From: Acridotheres tristis
Lineage: Eukaryota; Chordata; Aves; Passeriformes; Sturnidae
NCBI GenBank assembly: GCA_037013685.1
Contig: CM072887.1
Location: forward strand, 41,653,154 to 41,717,153
Direction of reading: 5' to 3'
DNA length: 64,000 nucleotides
Shown: piece after piece, positions 26,301 through 35,500 of the stretch
How the letters are laid out: each line of letters opens with the position of its first letter
Numbering within the stretch: the first letter of the stretch is position 1
Notes under the pieces: generated by a model
Told to the model about the DNA's origin: nothing
Databases searched by the model: none
The model's input: only the letters and a program-made list of their open reading frames with translations
Position numbers and translations under genes: made by a program

Positions 26301-28350
26301 CCCAACTCGAACAACACTACAACCACAAGTGTACAGCTCAGGAAAAGGAAAGTGCCATTCCAAAACTGAAATTTATTGAACTATGACTCAGCATACACTG
26401 ATTTTTCTCTGTTAAGTAAGTTTGTATAAAAGAGCGTTGAGTTTAATTCCATATTATTTTCTTTATGTTACTGTTTTTCTTTAATTATGACTTTAATAGA
26501 TTCACAAGTTACAAAATATCAAAGCCACTTGTAGCAGTTTGTACAAACCCAAACCTGTTTGAATTGTGACAGGCACAAGAACATGTTTGATGACCCACAT
26601 GAAAAGCCAGATACCTTGATGCATTAAAACCAACACCAGTGTAAGCCCACTGCTCCATGGAAGACAGCAGAGACAAAAGAAGACTCAGTGTGCCATAAAT
26701 AGATTGATGAAGGGCACAGTGACAGAGGCATAACAGAGCATGTGGCAGAATTACGTTCTACATTTCATCCTCTGATGAGGGTGAGCTGTGCTACACCAGC
26801 TCACAATAGAAGCATGAACACGGCTCTCCTCCTTTTCAGCCTCATGTTAATGCTTGGGAACTGGGAAACACAATTCAGCTTCTTGCATAAAATCCCCAAG
26901 CATCACAATAATCAGTCTAGAGTTCCAGATCTAACCCTTCTCTTGCTAATGCACACAAAGATAAGGCTCATCTGTATTTATTCTTTCTTCTGCTGTTAAA
27001 AAGAAAAGGAATATATCTGTGTTCACAGAAAAAAAGCCATCCCCTTCTCCCTCCCCTCTAAAACACGCAACACAACAGAGAGCTCTAATTTATAATTCAC
27101 TTGAAGGTACTTCTCAGATTACGTTGACACCTTTCCTACTTTAAACACATGACAGCTTATATTACTTTGCTATACTTCACTAAGTTCTAATATCAAAAAC
27201 AGTTCACTACTGAAATAACACCAATAGGACTCTCTCTCTCTTTGACAGAACATGTCAGACAAGTTCTACCTCTCACTGTCCCTGTCCCTTAAAATAAAAG
27301 TAGAGCTATTTCACTGTTTTTCAACCAATGTAAGCTGGGAGCAAGAAATTACCCTTTAAAAACATTTTGTACAAGTTCTTTTGTGAATTGCTAGCAAAAG
27401 GCCCAAATACTGAAAAACAAGTGAGCAGACAATAGGATATTTTACAAAACCTGACAGTTCAAAAGGCATCCAAAGAGCAAGAGAACAAAACCCAGCCACT
27501 GAAGTGAAAACTGCATTGCACTAGCACTATGGAAATAGGGAGAAATTAAGAAGCTTCTGTGTAATAGTTACACAGAATGTTTTATTAGTGATACCTTTTG
27601 TTTGTTCAGGCAATCACAAGGCATCCATTACTATGATACAAACTGCAAAAGCTTTAATTTGAAAGCATTATAGGAATAGGAGGTTTAGCTATTCCAGTTA
27701 AGGACACTTTTTGAGGGCCTAATACAAGGTTCCTTAGCTGTAACATGATATTCTCACAACTAAGAAAGTTTGCACAGAAGCGGAAGAAGTTTGCACAGCT
27801 TAGAAGTTGAAGCTGACAGCTTTCCAAAGCCAGTCTTGACACAAGACTTGGCTTATTTTACTTTCACAGACACATACTGCACAAGACAGCCAACACCATT
27901 CAATCAAAACATAAGAGTCTGTGTATAAACTTTTCCCATCAACATTAAATCTGCCAACCAAATCCTTGTGATTTCTGCAAAAAAGATCGTTGTTCTTGCT
28001 TATTGCTGTATTATAGGAAATTATGCTAGTTGTTGCAGGAGATAGTGTATATTTCAAAGTTCACATCTCTTACAAAAAGCTTCACAGTCTCTTCACCAGG
28101 TGCTGCTTCTGTACAGCAAAACTAGCATTCCATTTCTTCCTAATAAAACAGTCCTTTCAGTCCCTCTCCCAGCCCTGCATATCTCAAGAGCATTTATGTC
28201 TCTTTGTTATGGTTCCAACCAGGAGACAATGGCCCATAATGCATTTGTGACAGCACCTCAAGCAACAGTGCACACATCACTAAATGGACATGATCCCAAT
28301 TAGGTCCAGGAGAAAACATGGAAGAAGAACACAAAGAGGAAGAGAAGCAA
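20331..28350. other. Intergenic region downstream of EXOC8
   Basis: AT-rich sequence without a recognisable coding exon. Between about 21.78 and 22.06 kb is a stretch dense in homeodomain-like ATTA/TAAT cores and a GGAATG motif, which may be an enhancer-like element. The part nearest 28 kb could belong to a longer EXOC8 3' UTR if distal poly(A) sites are used. Confidence 0.5.
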
Positions 28351-28356
28351 TTTATT
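28351..28356 (-). terminator. EXOC8: Candidate EXOC8 poly(A) signal (distal)
   Basis: AATAAA on the minus strand, about 730 nt after the EXOC8 stop codon, followed within 30 nt by a pyrimidine/GU-rich stretch (ctcttcctctttgtg). This is a plausible end of the transcript but is chosen only by motif. Confidence 0.4.
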
Positions 28357-28492
28357 CTCACTTGTCTTGAAGGGAACAAATGGTTCTGACAGCAGGCTTG
28401 TTTTCAGACAGCTATAACTTAGGCTGACAGGCCAGCTTATTAAACAGAAGAAACCCCTTCACCCAAACACCAGAACCTATACTAAAAATATT

Positions 28493-28498
28493 TTTATT
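28493..28498 (-). terminator. EXOC8: Candidate EXOC8 poly(A) signal (proximal)
   Basis: AATAAA on the minus strand, about 590 nt after the stop codon, with a GU-rich downstream stretch (ggttctggtgtttgggtg) starting about 20 nt later. It competes with the signal at 28351. Confidence 0.4.
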
Positions 28499-29085
28499 TC
28501 AATCTGCCTCCAAAATGAATGAAGATAATCTCAATGTTAAATAAAAGTCTGCATTTCTACCACAAAAATCACATTGTGCAAACCCATGTCATTTATCTAC
28601 AGTGCTGAGTCACATCTGGATGGTGGATGTGCCTCACTGAATACCACACCCTGGGAATGCTTCAGCACTTCCCCTCCTACCAGAACACTGCCTCAAAAAA
28701 AAATTGCTACAGAGACATGATGAGAATTGATCTTTTCCTGCCATCTGCTGTATATGTAGGCAAGACTTTCACGAACAATTGGCCAAAATTTGTGTATTAC
28801 AGTTATTTCCCCAGTCATAAATACTACACAAGCCCTCCATACAGAATATGCTGTTCAAGGACATTGTGACCTCCACCTTCTCAATTCCCTACACCCCATC
28901 CACCAAGTAAAGCATTGCATGCTTGCAGGCATTGATTCAAAGTCTCCAGCTTCTGGAAGGCAGCAGATAAGAGTTCTGCATCTTTCAGGGACTCTAAAAA
29001 CCCCTGTTTAGTTCATCTGTTCAATGTACAACATCTTCAGTAAGTGCTGCCACCAACTGTTCCACCAGGAACACTCAGGTTCACT

Positions 29086-29694
29086 TCACACCACAGAGGT
29101 GGTACTTTCCGGATTTACACGCATCAGTCTTGAGGCATTTCTCAGATCCTGTAGCTGCTTGGCTGGCTTTCCAACTCCTTCCTCAAACCGTTTTTCCACA
29201 ACAGGAAGGACAGTTTCATACAGGAAAGAGGCATTCTGCCTAATGAATGCTTTTTTCTCAGGGTCCTGTTCACACCGTAAACTGTAATCGACGTGCTGGA
29301 CAGCCACCAGGATGATTTCCACCAGACTCTCCAAAAGAACCATGTGCAGCTCTGGAAAATAAAGCTTTAATGCTTCCTCCAAGAAGGCCATAGTCTGCTT
29401 AGTGAAAGCTACTACAGTGTAACTGAGGTTCACCCAGCAGTCATCACCCGTGTATTGGTCAAAATTGCCCACCCCACAGCTCCTCATCTCCTCCCTGAGC
29501 TTCCCCAGTGCCTCTGGAGTCATCAGGTTCATCTTTCTCCACATCTCCTCAGAGTTGCGGTGCTTAGTGGCCTCGATGATGATATCCTTGTAGCTCTGTA
29601 AAGCACCTTTGATATCCTTTACCAGGAGGGCGTGAATAATGAAGGTGAGATCCAGCCCAATCTCGCTCAGCTGCTTGCAGTGCTCTTTAGCCAC
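29086..29694 (-). CDS. EXOC8: EXOC8 coding exon 2
   Basis: 202 codons plus stop. The exon begins with GTG (Val) directly after a strong acceptor (ttttttttcttcatatctcag), so VAKEHC continues exon 1 in phase 0, as in the uninterrupted human protein. It encodes the conserved C-terminal helical bundle (TKHRNSEEMW, YTGDDCWVNLSYTVVAF, LRCEQDPEKK). Base composition is far less GC-rich than exon 1. Confidence 0.96.
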   Translation of the reverse strand: MAKEHCKQLSEIGLDLTFIIHALLVKDIKGALQSYKDIIIEATKHRNSEEMWRKMNLMTPEALGKLREEMRSCGVGNFDQYTGDDCWVNLSYTVVAFTKQTMAFLEEALKLYFPELHMVLLESLVEIILVAVQHVDYSLRCEQDPEKKAFIRQNASFLYETVLPVVEKRFEEGVGKPAKQLQDLRNASRLMRVNPESTTSVV

Positions 29695-31874
29695 CTGAGA
29701 TATGAAGAAAAAAAAGGGATGTTATTACTGTGCAGGCTCCCTTTACATCTTACACATTTATCGAATTTATCTCAGAAAACTGAGAAGTGTTACTCATTCT
29801 TTTCTCATGCCTTAAGAATCTCATTAATGAGAAATTAATAACTGAAAGATACACTCTGGCAGTCAAAAATACTCAGGACAATTACACTATAACCCACTCA
29901 AACATAGGCTTTTTAATCTTCCCCTCCCAATTAGCAGCTGAAAGAAAGCATAACCTGCAAAAGTTAATCTTACAAAAGAAGTATGAAAATGTAGCTAAGG
30001 ACAGCCTTGGAAAACAAAAATAAAGTTTTGAAGTACTAATAATTCAGACGTAGCTTATGTAAATTGTTAGGATCTCCTACTAGTTCAAGGCAAATTAAGA
30101 ATCAACACATTTTGCATTCTTGATAAAGGCAGGGTTTTTCTTGGTATTATAAGGTATTATGACCTTAAGGCTTTCCTCTGTTAAACTGAAAAAACCCAAA
30201 CAAACCTCGAATGAATTTCAACGCAGGAAACCTCTCTGGAGACCCACACAAGAGTCAACAGCTAAACTAGAGTTAGAAAAGAGAATTTAAAGCTTTGAAG
30301 CCTTTGTTTCAGCTATTGTGCCCCACCACCCCCCTCTTGGACTGTCTTACCTTGACACACTCTGCCGCAGTTGACAAACTCTCTTTGCTATCAAATACTT
30401 GCTTACTGAAGGCATCTACAAACATCCTCATGGACGAGCGGGCCCAGACCACAAAGGCCGAGTAGCAGCCGTTGTTGCCGGCGAAGTCCGTCTCGAACTC
30501 CCTGGCCGTCTCCAGGAGGCTGGTGAAGAAGACGTGGCAGAGCTTGTGGATGTAGAGCAGCGTGGCGCCCTCGATGCGCAGCTGCCGGATGGCCGTCTGC
30601 ACGGCCGCCGCCCGGTTCTTCAGGAACAGCTCGCAGGCCTTGGTGGACTGGCCCAGGCGAATGAGCTGGGACACGGCCCGGCGGGTGGCCCGCGGGCCCC
30701 CTCGCAGCGAGCGGTCCGGGGACAGCTCGAACACCAGAACGTCCGTGAGCTGCCGGACGCGCTCATCCACCTTGGCCCGCAGCTCCTTGACGGGCTGGCT
30801 CACGGGCTTGTCCGCCAGGTACTCGTTCAGTTTATCCAACAGGTCCACCGCCCCCTCGAAGTCCCGCTGGGCAATGCAGACGTCCAGGTCCTCGGGCAGC
30901 TCCTGGATCCATTCAAGCGAGAGGTCAACAACCTCCTCCTCAGCGGAGGGCTCATCCTCCTCCTCCTCGTCCTCATCCTCGTCGAAGGGGTTGGTGGATT
31001 CGGGGGGCGTCGGGGCGGGCCGGGGCAGGGCCTCCTGCTCCAGGCGCCGCTTCTCGCTCAGGGCACGGTTGCGCTTGGTCTCCTCCAGCACCTCCAGCCA
31101 CTCCTTCTTGATCTTGGCGTTCTCAGCCTGGAAGATGCGGCTCTCGGGGAACATGAGCAGCTTGAACATGTCCTTCATAGGCGGGTTGTCCTTGACGTTG
31201 ACCACGGCCAGCCCGTCGAGGGGGTACAGGGCGTCGTAGCGGTAGGCGCCGCGGCGGTTGGGCAGCGCGGTGGCCACGAGCAGGCAGTCGTTCATGAGGA
31301 AGGCGTGCACCCGCTGGATCTGAGCCATGTGGTCCGCATCGTACTCCACCAGGTCGCCGTTGTAGACCAGGTACTTGCCGGGGCTCTCGGGCAGGAGGTC
31401 GCGGCAGCCCTCCACCTTCTCCAGGAGGGTGGTGAGAGTGCGCTGCCGCCCCTCCTCGTTGGCCGCCGCATCCTTGGCCGAGAGCGGCAGGAAGGGGTCG
31501 GCGGCGGCGGCGCGGCGGGCGCTCAGCGCGGGGTCGTCGCGGTCGGCCTGGAGGAGCAGGGCCTGGGTGACGGCCTCCATGATGCCCTTCTGCTCGGTGA
31601 GGATGTGGCTGAGCTGGTACATCTCGCTCTCCAGGTAGCTGATCTCCCGCGCCGTCTCGATGAACTGCCGGTAGTTTTGGTAGACGTTCCGCTTCAGGCT
31701 CTGCGCGGTCTCCTCGCTCAGCGCCTGGATGCGCTGCCGGTGCTCCTGCAGGTCCCGGTCCCCGTCCGACTGCTGCGACAGCTGCTTCACGTACTCCCCC
31801 GCCGCGAAGCCGCCCGACTCCAGCTGCCGCCGCAGCCGGCTCCCGCCGCCGCCCTCGCCCAGCGACAGCGCCAT
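29086..31874 (-). CDS. EXOC8: EXOC8 (EXO84), exocyst complex subunit, coding span of 2 exons
   Basis: EXOC8 is a subunit of the octameric exocyst that tethers secretory vesicles to the plasma membrane and is a RALA/RALB effector. The joined exons (31874-30351, 29694-29086) give 710 residues; the human protein is about 725. Residues 20-100 are the conserved Vps51/Exo84-type N-terminal coiled coil (YVKQLSQQSDGDRDLQEHR). A PH domain spans about 165-265, the RAL-binding region in mammals. An acidic linker at 297-315 contains an NPF tripeptide (295-297). The rest is the helical Exo84 C-terminal region, ending in ESTTSVV. The ATG at 31874-31872 has strong context (G at -3 and +4); upstream in-frame sequence has only a GTG. 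The alanine/glycine-rich loop after residue 100 is shorter than in human. It is head-to-head with SPRTN. Confidence 0.97.
29695..30350 (-). other. EXOC8: EXOC8 intron (656 bp, phase 0)
   Basis: It is bounded by gtaaga and a long polypyrimidine tract plus cag. It interrupts the coding sequence between Lys508 and Val509. The interior is AT-rich with no recognisable transposon. Confidence 0.9.
30351..31874 (-). CDS. EXOC8: EXOC8 coding exon 1
   Basis: 508 codons ending ...TAAECVK, followed by donor gtaagac from 30350. Very GC-rich, particularly at third codon positions. It contains the N-terminal coiled coil, PH domain, acidic NPF linker and the first part of the C-terminal helical region. Confidence 0.95.
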
Positions 31875-32001
31875 GTCCGCGCCGCAGCCGCCGCCGCCCG
31901 GTGCCCGCCCCGCCGCCACCGGGGACACCGCGCCGCGCCTGCGCCCCGCAGCTCGGCTCGGTGACGCGATGGGACCGCGCCGGGCGGGCGAGGGCGGAGG
32001 T

Positions 32002-32100
32002 AAGGGAAGGAAGGGTCAGAGGGAAGGGAAGGAAGGGGCGGAGGAAAGGGAAGGGAAGGAAGGGTTGGAGAGAAGGGAAGGGAAGGAAGGGGCGGAGGGG
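32002..32100 (+). repeat. GGAA-rich purine tandem repeat in the EXOC8/SPRTN promoter
   Basis: Three copies of gggaagggaaggaagg begin at 32021, 32048 and 32074 (period 26-27 bp), with a partial copy from about 32003. Spacers are ggcgga or ttggagaga type. The strand is almost entirely purine, with many GGAA ETS cores. Confidence 0.85.
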
Positions 32101-32163
32101 ACTCTGCCGGCGCGCGCAGCCGGAAGGACGCGGTGGCGACAGCAGCAGCCCGCGGGTCGGTGC

Positions 32164-32174
32164 TGCGCGTGCGC
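32164..32174 (-). promoter_or_regulatory. NRF1-type site
   Basis: Read on the minus strand the site is gcgcacgcgca, fitting the GCGCAYGCGCR core of the NRF1 consensus. It lies 58 bp before the SPRTN start codon, probably in or near the 5' UTR. Confidence 0.5.
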
Positions 32175-32231
32175 CGCGGCGGCTGCGGATCCCGGTTGCG
32201 GCTCTGCCGGCCGACGGGAGCTGTACTCGGG

Positions 32232-32506
32232 ATGGAGGACGAGGATTTCTTGTTGGCCCTCAGGCTGCAGCAGGAGTGGGAAGAGCAGGACAAGGCAGCG
32301 GTAGAGGCGGCGGCGGCGGCAGCGGCAAAGTGCCCTGATGCCTCTCCGTACCGCTCGTCCCTCCGCCCGCTGTCGGTGGTGGACGAGGCGTGGGAGCTGC
32401 TGGACCCCAGCCCCGACGTGCACGGCCTGTTCGTGCAGTTCAACCAGACGCTCTTCTGGGGCAAGCTGGAGGCTGTCACGGTGTCCTGGAGCCCCCGCAT
32501 GACCAG
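32232..32506 (+). CDS. SPRTN: SPRTN coding exon 1
   Basis: 91 codons plus AG, then donor gtgcgcc. It encodes the N-terminal helix (DFLLALRLQQEW), a poly-Ala stretch from gcg/gca repeats near 32305-32327, and the start of the SprT domain (LFVQFNQTLFWGKLEAV). Confidence 0.95.
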
Positions 32507-35500
32507 GTGCGCCACCGGGGGTTGTGGGGCCGAGCGCCGGCCGAGCTCCTGGGGCTGCCCTGTCCCGGGGACCGGGGGATGTGTGGGGGCGGTCGGCAGG
32601 GCCGGGAAGGCGGCGGGGAGGCCGATCCGTGTGTTCGGGGAGCTGCCCGCCGCGCCTCCGCCGGCCCTGGCCGTGTGCGCGGTGTCGGGGCGGTGAGAAG
32701 GACCGGCAGCCATGGAGCTCGGCGTGCGGCTGCCAGTGTCGGGGAGGAGCTGTCACTTGTCGCTCTGCGCTGCTCCTCGCTGTGCCCCTCTAGCGCCGTG
32801 CTGCTGCCACAGCTTCTCTTCCCGGGAACCTGAATGTCCCACGTCTCTGGCGGAACCCGTACGGCGGGACATGAGTTGTTCGCTGTCGTTGTCTCCCTTG
32901 CCTTGCATCTGTCGTCCCTGGCAGCTGTTAAGGGCTTTCCTCGGGATGCAGGCAAGCCGAAGGGATGTTAAAACGGAAGAAATTAGATGATGTGTGCGGA
33001 ACTCACGTAGTCGTGTTTTGGTTCTCAGTCTTTATGATAATTTTACTGCACGGCAGAAAGGCAAATATGAACTAATAATAGTATATTAGAAAAATTTAGA
33101 ATAGACTAGGAAGGGGCATAGAGAAGAAATCTGAGGTTAAACAAACCCAGGAATGTTTGAAGTGCAGTTTGCAGTTCTGCAGCAGATGCAATTGCTGGTG
33201 GCTGGAGTCCCGCCACCTCTTATACTCTGCTAGTTGCAGTATTCTTTAGACAATTGGAAATAGTCGGCTATTGCACTGATAGAGGACTAACTCACTAGGA
33301 CTAACACAGACAAAAAAAGTAGTGTTTGCTGGATTAGTGCACAGAAGTATGTAGGTCCGGTATGAGTCAAAAGTTGATGAAGGGTGGGAAGTGAAATTGA
33401 AACAATCAGCAATTAAGTCAGTGTTTGCTGCCATGAATCTCCAGCCTCTGTGTAATGTATTTCAGTCCATCACAAGTTCTAAAGGAAATATTCTTCTGCT
33501 TTCAAAACAGGTTTTTCTACTCTAAGGAACTTGTGGATTTTTTTTTCTTTGCTTAACTGTGCTGAGTTTTTCAAGTAACTACTCAAAGTGATTTTATTCC
33601 ATGTTCTGAGTGACCTAGCGTGTGTTTACAGGAGATGACATTTTAACTTAAATTCTCTGTTTACTTTATGTGCTGCAGAAACAAATAGATTTTCATATTT
33701 GCTTTCTTCTTTTCCTTTCAGCTCTGCTGGTATCTGTTCATATCACGAAAGAAGTGGGTTGTGTTCCATTCGTCTCAGTGAGCCGCTTCTGAAGTTACGG
33801 CCCAGGAAGGATCTTGTGGAGGTATTTAAACGTGGCTTATGAATCTGCACATAAAGTGTATTGTGCCCGCCCCCCCTCCCTCTGCTTCATACAAAGATTT
33901 TAGATTTCATAGTGGGATTCCTTTATGTAGTAACTTATAGATTATAAAATAGTGGTGGCTTTACTGTTATGTTTGTGTGGTTTGTGTTGCAGTACCATGG
34001 CAGTCTTTAGTTTTATGTTTCTAAGTGGGCAACTCCAAGTAGAAGTCTAAAGACAGTTTATTTTATTGACTTTATATAGAGAAAAAAACACCTCAAGTTT
34101 TTAACCCCTAAATTATCCTTTAATACTCAAACCAAACATAGACTGTAGTTTTGAAAGGACCAACAGCAAAAATATAAGGATATAAGATATGACTTAACAT
34201 GACTTTCTGTTGTTTCTTGGGCCTCTGCCAGAGCTGCTGCCTTGAGCTGGCTGAACATTCAGATTTGCCTAAGAACAGAAATGCTGTAGAGTTTCAGCTT
34301 GCTCAAAAGTGGCTCTTTTTTGGGGTTCTGTAGAGGATGATGTCTTTAAAGATGTGATTAAAGTTTGAGGATTATTTCTCTGTTTTGGAATGCTGCTTAT
34401 TGTAATGATATTCTGCAGTGTGTTTTAGTGATGTGGGAATAGGGGTAATTTGGTTTGACAGATCAAAGTATTATGTTTTTATGACCCAGACTGAATATGT
34501 AAATAATCAAAGATATGATCAGTACTACAATCAGTGTAGAAGAGTAAAATACTTGCAGCTTAATAATGAAAATGAAAATGCAATGCTTTTCGTTGAATAC
34601 CTAATGGTTTCATCATTTCAGACATTGTTGCATGAAATGATCCATGCCCTGCTCTTTGTTACTCATAACTACAAAGACCGTGAGTCTCATGGACCAGAGT
34701 TCTGCAAGCACATGCGTCGCATTAATCTCTTGACTGGAGCCAATGTCACAGTAAGAATAATCCTCTTCACCTGATTTAATAGATTTTCTTTCTTTTCTTT
34801 CTTTCTGATTTAATAATAATTTTCTTCCTGATTAGCTGTTTTAGTTAATTGGTGAGGAATACATAACATTCTTGTTAGACATTCCACAGTTGGTCCCAAT
34901 ACAAATTTGCATGCAAGTGTGTGCCAGTTCCATAGTTATTTTGTTGGAAACAGTGGTGGGAACAGGTTGAGGAAGATGTGGTGAGTTATTAGTCATATAA
35001 TTTTCAGGTATGTTCTCTGTAAGAATTTTTCTTTAAGCTGTTGTGGTAAACTAGAAACAGCTTAATGGTAGCAGGGACAGAAGTGTTCCATGTGAAGAGC
35101 AGTCATGATTTATGTCAATAGAGGGTAATGATATTTATGTCAATATTTAAAAATAATGTATCTAATTAGATCAGTTAAGGTAATAACAAGGTAATAACTG
35201 AAAGGAGAATACAATACTGGTGTTGTTTGTGGTGCATTCTAAACAATTCATCTTCTAGGTAAAATTGTAGATAGAATTCCAAAGTAATTTTATTGTATTT
35301 CAAACAAGATAAGCAGGACGTATTCCTGCACATCCTGTCTTTTTTTAAAAGCTTTGTTTTAATGGTAGCTAAGTGTTGATCAAATTTTACTCAGGTCCAG
35401 CTCTTTTAACTGCTAATATAAAAATCACAGCAGTAGTGGAAGGAATTGAATGGAAATAGACTTTTTAAAAAATATTATAGAGCTAGTGATATAAAATGTG

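Larger units (their letters stand above)
31875..32231. promoter_or_regulatory. Bidirectional EXOC8/SPRTN promoter
   Basis: 357 bp separate the start codons of two divergent genes, so they share one GC-rich promoter. Visible elements are an NRF1-like gcgcctgcgc (31935-31944), the purine repeat (32002-32100), an ETS-type ccggaag (32120-32126) and a palindromic NRF1-type tgcgcgtgcgc (32164-32174). No TATA box is seen. ETS plus NRF1 sites are typical of housekeeping bidirectional promoters. Factor binding and TSS positions are inferred. Confidence 0.85.

Noticed and set aside
31872..31928. Upstream N-terminal extension of EXOC8
   Set aside because: The extension begins at a GTG codon. The first ATG (31874) has an excellent context and gives a family-like N-terminus.
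30399..31964. 521-codon plus-strand open frame opposite EXOC8 exon 1
   Set aside because: It is the antisense shadow of a very GC-rich coding exon. Leu/Val/Gly-rich composition, no domain, and the minus strand encodes a clear EXOC8.
32133..32231. Upstream N-terminal extension of SPRTN
   Set aside because: It starts at GTG, not ATG. The ATG at 32232 matches the SPRTN family start and has strong context.
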